From: Chloroflexota bacterium
GTDB lineage: Bacteria; Chloroflexota; Anaerolineae; UBA2200
Direction: 5' to 3'
DNA: 64,000 bases
Assembly (NCBI GenBank): GCA_030607875.1
Contig: JAUWJD010000012.1
Coordinates: 1-64,000, forward strand
Under the pieces are notes generated by a model. That model did no database searches and was not told the origin of the DNA. It worked only from the letters and a program-made list of their open reading frames with translations. Both the position numbers and the translations under genes were made by a program. This document shows positions 61,312 through 64,000 of the stretch, piece after piece (position 1 is the first letter of the stretch; each line of letters starts with the position of its first letter).

Positions 61312-64000
61312 TCATCCTTTTTGGAGCTTGACGCTCCAAGCCCTGAGGCCATCATAGCTGAATCCCAGAAAGAAGCTGACTCTTTCGTTTTCATGCCGCT
61401 CCTTGACAAAGCTCGACTCGTCGGGCGCGCGAGACCGCCCCGGGACGAAGAAAACCCGCAACCCGCATTCTAACTCTATCAAGCCTGCCTCTGGCCGATC
61501 AATGCGTGCGATCAGACCCGATATCCTCTCTAGCGGCTCTGCATTGGTCCAAAAATCCTTCTCTCTGTCCCAGCCTCCCAATCTTGAATAGTGCACTAGG
61601 CGCGTCATACCAGAACCTTTTCCAAGCCAATTGTACGAACGGGTACGATACTGCAGATTCCGTGCTTGACGTCGGGACCCCTCGACAAGCCTCTCGGCGG
61701 CCACTTTCGCGACTGCTGAGCCCTCTATCGCTTTCAGCGTGTGGAGCGTGTACAAGTAGTAGACGCAATCAATGGAACCACCTAGTGCACGCCAATAGCT
61801 CAACCGCTCTATCGCTGAGTCGACCATGACGGAAGGCGTTCGACGTGCAGCCTCGAACCAAAGGCGTATGTTTCGTTCATTGTGCGGTTCGCGGAGCAAG
61901 TTCTGCTCCATCAGATTGACTATCTCGTTCAAACCCTCCTGATCTAGGTTGTCCCAGGATCGCTTCCTACTGCCCAGGTAGGCGAATACCAGCCTGCGAC
62001 GTATGGGCGGCTTGTATACGTCGCTGCGCTTCAGCAACCGGGTCCAGCCTTCAATAACCTTAGCGTAGTCGCCGACCAGTTCATTGAGACGCGTTTCACA
62101 ACTCACCACATAGTGGCTGAGGCGCTGAGCTTCACCTCCTCGAAGACGCTTTACATCTTGCAGGAGCCCTTCTGCCAACTCAATCTTTTCTTGGTATTTC
62201 AGAGACGACGGATCTGTGAGAAAGTCCACATAACTTCGCGTACCAGACATTTTGAAGCCAAACTCCACCGTCCACGTGAGCAGTTGGATATGAGATACAT
62301 GCGCATACTCGTCGTCAGGAGCCATCTCACGAGCTAAGCTGAACGCGTCCTCTGCTTGCTGCAACAAAGCTTCGATTTCTTCTAGAGCGGCGGCAGTGAC
62401 ATCTTCCCCACTTCTGGCTTTCTTCTCAGCAGCCTTCATCAAGCCATAGGCCTGTTCTCGCAAGGTCATGCCCTTCATATGGTGAAGGACATGATCTTGA
62501 TCATCGAGTTCCAACGACTTCTCAATAGCCTCCAAAGCCTTGGTGTGTTCTCCGCACCAGCTGAGGTAGCGGCCCAAGTGCGCCCAGAAGTGGGGCTGAT
62601 CATTGAAGTGCTCTGCTAAGGCCCGAAGAACGGCCAACTGTCCTTCAGGCACTTGGATATCCTGTATCAGCTGACCGAAGTTGGGTCTTCGCTCGAAGTA
62701 GGGTTTTTCCGCAGGTGTGCCAAGTGTATCCCGGCTGTGACGCAATACCAACATTCTTGACAGAATGTCGAGAACCCTTTCGCTAGGTACTCTGTCCGTC
62801 GTTTCATACAGCGCGTCGCAATCCTCGATAAACCGAATTGCCCATGTTGATAGGTTGTCTCGCCACATCCGGCGAGCAGCAGCATCACCGGCGAGGATGT
62901 GCTCACAAATCTCGCCTGCCACAAGTTGGTGAGATGGGCGCCAGTTGACCTCCCCTTCTTTGGACTCCCGAATCAACAAGCTCTGTCGGCGCTTGTCGAG
63001 TGCTCTCTCAAGCTGGACAGTCGTTGTGCCGTCTAGACCCAGCATATGAGCAAACATCTGTGAGGGGAGTGTTTGGTGCGCATAGCGATAGGCGAGTGCG
63101 ATGTAGCACATAATTCGTCGCTCTTCCTCGGACATCCCTTGGAGTCGGGCTTCAACGTATGTGTCTAGTCGAGTGAACTCTCTATCGAAAGCCGTCAGGC
63201 CGAAATAGAATGGCACCCGGAGTTTCTGTGTGCCTTCATTCCGCGCAAGGTCTCTGAGTAAGGCCAAGCGGTCTGGCCTCACACGGCCGTAGCTTTCGGC
63301 GAAGCGATTTGCTTCGTCAGCATCGAGCTGTTCGCGAAGATAGCGGACTCGCTCCTCTTCTTTCTTCACCGCCTCAAATCGACGAGACACGATCAAGAAG
63401 ACGACTGCCAGGTTCTCACTTCTGACTGTTGAGTACAGCTTCTCGAGAATATCTAGAGGGACCTCTGCACTCTCAACAACCACCAGGATTGGCAACGATG
63501 TTAGGCGGCGCAGTAACTGTAGACGTCCGATCGTACCGTCGGAGACTTTGTGAAGCAGTACGGCCGGATAAGACTCATGCAAGTCCCATGCGATTCGCCG
63601 GGCTACCGTCGTTCCTCCTGCTCCTGGATGATGGTATAGGTTTATTCGGGTAGTTAGACGGTGCGTCAGGTCATGCCTCACCTGATTCCTTAGATACTCC
63701 GTCTTGTTGCGATCCACATCTTGGTGTAGGCTAAGTTCGAACCAGGAGATCTTTCCCCCGTAGAGGAACCTTGACTTCCTGCCATCTTCGTCTTTCTCCT
63801 GGATACCGACATCGTGATGAACAAGAGTCATCTCCTCTTCCAGGAATACCGTATCCTTGCGTTTGAGTACTACCCGTTGCTTGTGGGCGCCAGGCAGCGA
63901 GACCGTTTTCTTCTCGAAGTAGAATCTTCTAAACAGCTTGCTGAGCCCGGCAGTGATCTGAGTTGCTTGCAGAGGGAAAACCTTACCATTATAGACTTGG
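61312..64000 (-). CDS. SAMD9-like STAND-type P-loop NTPase (runs off right edge)
   Basis: At least 895 residues are visible; the N-terminus lies beyond the window. Early in the fragment FLYGGKISWFELSL precedes a P-loop of unusual form, INLYHHPGAGGTTVARRIAW, with Walker A GAGGTT, and then LPILVVVESAEV as Walker B. A helical segment with winged-helix-like character and a long TPR-like array (about 440-800) follow. The end is a beta-rich domain like an OB fold. This order (P-loop, helical repeats, OB) matches the animal SAMD9/SAMD9L family, predicted STAND NTPases of innate immunity. A defence role is inferred. The effector domain, if any, is upstream and unseen. Confidence 0.75.
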   Translation of the reverse strand, partial: QVYNGKVFPLQATQITAGLSKLFRRFYFEKKTVSLPGAHKQRVVLKRKDTVFLEEEMTLVHHDVGIQEKDEDGRKSRFLYGGKISWFELSLHQDVDRNKTEYLRNQVRHDLTHRLTTRINLYHHPGAGGTTVARRIAWDLHESYPAVLLHKVSDGTIGRLQLLRRLTSLPILVVVESAEVPLDILEKLYSTVRSENLAVVFLIVSRRFEAVKKEEERVRYLREQLDADEANRFAESYGRVRPDRLALLRDLARNEGTQKLRVPFYFGLTAFDREFTRLDTYVEARLQGMSEEERRIMCYIALAYRYAHQTLPSQMFAHMLGLDGTTTVQLERALDKRRQSLLIRESKEGEVNWRPSHQLVAGEICEHILAGDAAARRMWRDNLSTWAIRFIEDCDALYETTDRVPSERVLDILSRMLVLRHSRDTLGTPAEKPYFERRPNFGQLIQDIQVPEGQLAVLRALAEHFNDQPHFWAHLGRYLSWCGEHTKALEAIEKSLELDDQDHVLHHMKGMTLREQAYGLMKAAEKKARSGEDVTAAALEEIEALLQQAEDAFSLAREMAPDDEYAHVSHIQLLTWTVEFGFKMSGTRSYVDFLTDPSSLKYQEKIELAEGLLQDVKRLRGGEAQRLSHYVVSCETRLNELVGDYAKVIEGWTRLLKRSDVYKPPIRRRLVFAYLGSRKRSWDNLDQEGLNEIVNLMEQNLLREPHNERNIRLWFEAARRTPSVMVDSAIERLSYWRALGGSIDCVYYLYTLHTLKAIEGSAVAKVAAERLVEGSRRQARNLQYRTRSYNWLGKGSGMTRLVHYSRLGGWDREKDFWTNAEPLERISGLIARIDRPEAGLIELECGLRVFFVPGRSRAPDESSFVKERHENERVSFFLGFSYDGLRAWSVKLQKG

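Overview
The window looks like a chromosomal segment of an anaerobic or facultative heterotroph of the phylum Chloroflexota, probably Anaerolineae-like. The case rests on several features together: secreted proteins with long Thr-Pro linkers, two of them ending in a short LPI-type C-terminal motif, two dockerin-bearing secreted proteins, a T-box leader in front of metG, a pyruvate:ferredoxin oxidoreductase of the four-subunit type, and a moderately GC-rich genome full of small inverted-repeat elements. Genus cannot be told from the sequence. Most genes are ordinary housekeeping or central-metabolism genes in short operons.

Layout. 1-2100: the 5' part of tuf behind tRNA-Thr, then rplS and rnhB. 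2100-12600: a PIN-domain relic, a large secreted protein overlapping an inositol-phosphatase gene, a protein built of five exact 27-residue repeats, an alpha/beta hydrolase with a Cys nucleophile, a thiolase, a LarA-like protein divergent from a PadR regulator and MFS exporter, and a methyltransferase. 13000-19500: a response regulator and GAF-PAS histidine kinase pair, an iron-type alcohol dehydrogenase, threonine aldolase and a URO-D-family protein. 19750-29000: two secreted dockerin proteins (one a glycoside hydrolase, apparently leaderless), a transaldolase-like protein with a PEP-synthase-type nucleotide-binding protein, and an alkylglycerone-phosphate-synthase-like protein with glycerol-3-phosphate dehydrogenase.

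29000-46000: a methyltransferase; a regulatory zone of two inverted-repeat elements and a T-box leader; metG, interrupted by an in-frame TGA at a zinc-ligand Cys codon; PfkB kinase and ligA; a secreted beta-propeller divergent from apt; a DksA-like relic; the por operon; upp; a polyprenyl-phosphate sugar-1-phosphate transferase; a membrane metalloprotease; tpiA; an M28 peptidase. 46000-54000: a transposase N-terminal relic, a PdtaS/PdtaR-like kinase and ANTAR regulator with a hairpin-rich leader, a GxxExxY-type relic between inverted repeats, an O-antigen-ligase-like protein with a glycosyltransferase, an aminotransferase and a secreted DNRLRE protein. 54000-64000: the leftward cutA-tilS-rlmI-hpt cluster, an IS1182-type relic, a DUF4332/LysM pair, a peptidase S51 protein and, running off the right edge, a large STAND-type P-loop protein resembling the animal SAMD9 family.

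The most promising leads are the SAMD9-like STAND protein (possible defence gene), the metG TGA with its T-box leader and inserted inverted repeat, the 27-residue repeat protein, and the several families of small palindromic elements, some of which lie inside or at the ends of reading frames. Promoters were called by eye from -35/-10 hexamers with 16-18 bp spacers, and hairpins by visible complementarity; none was computed.
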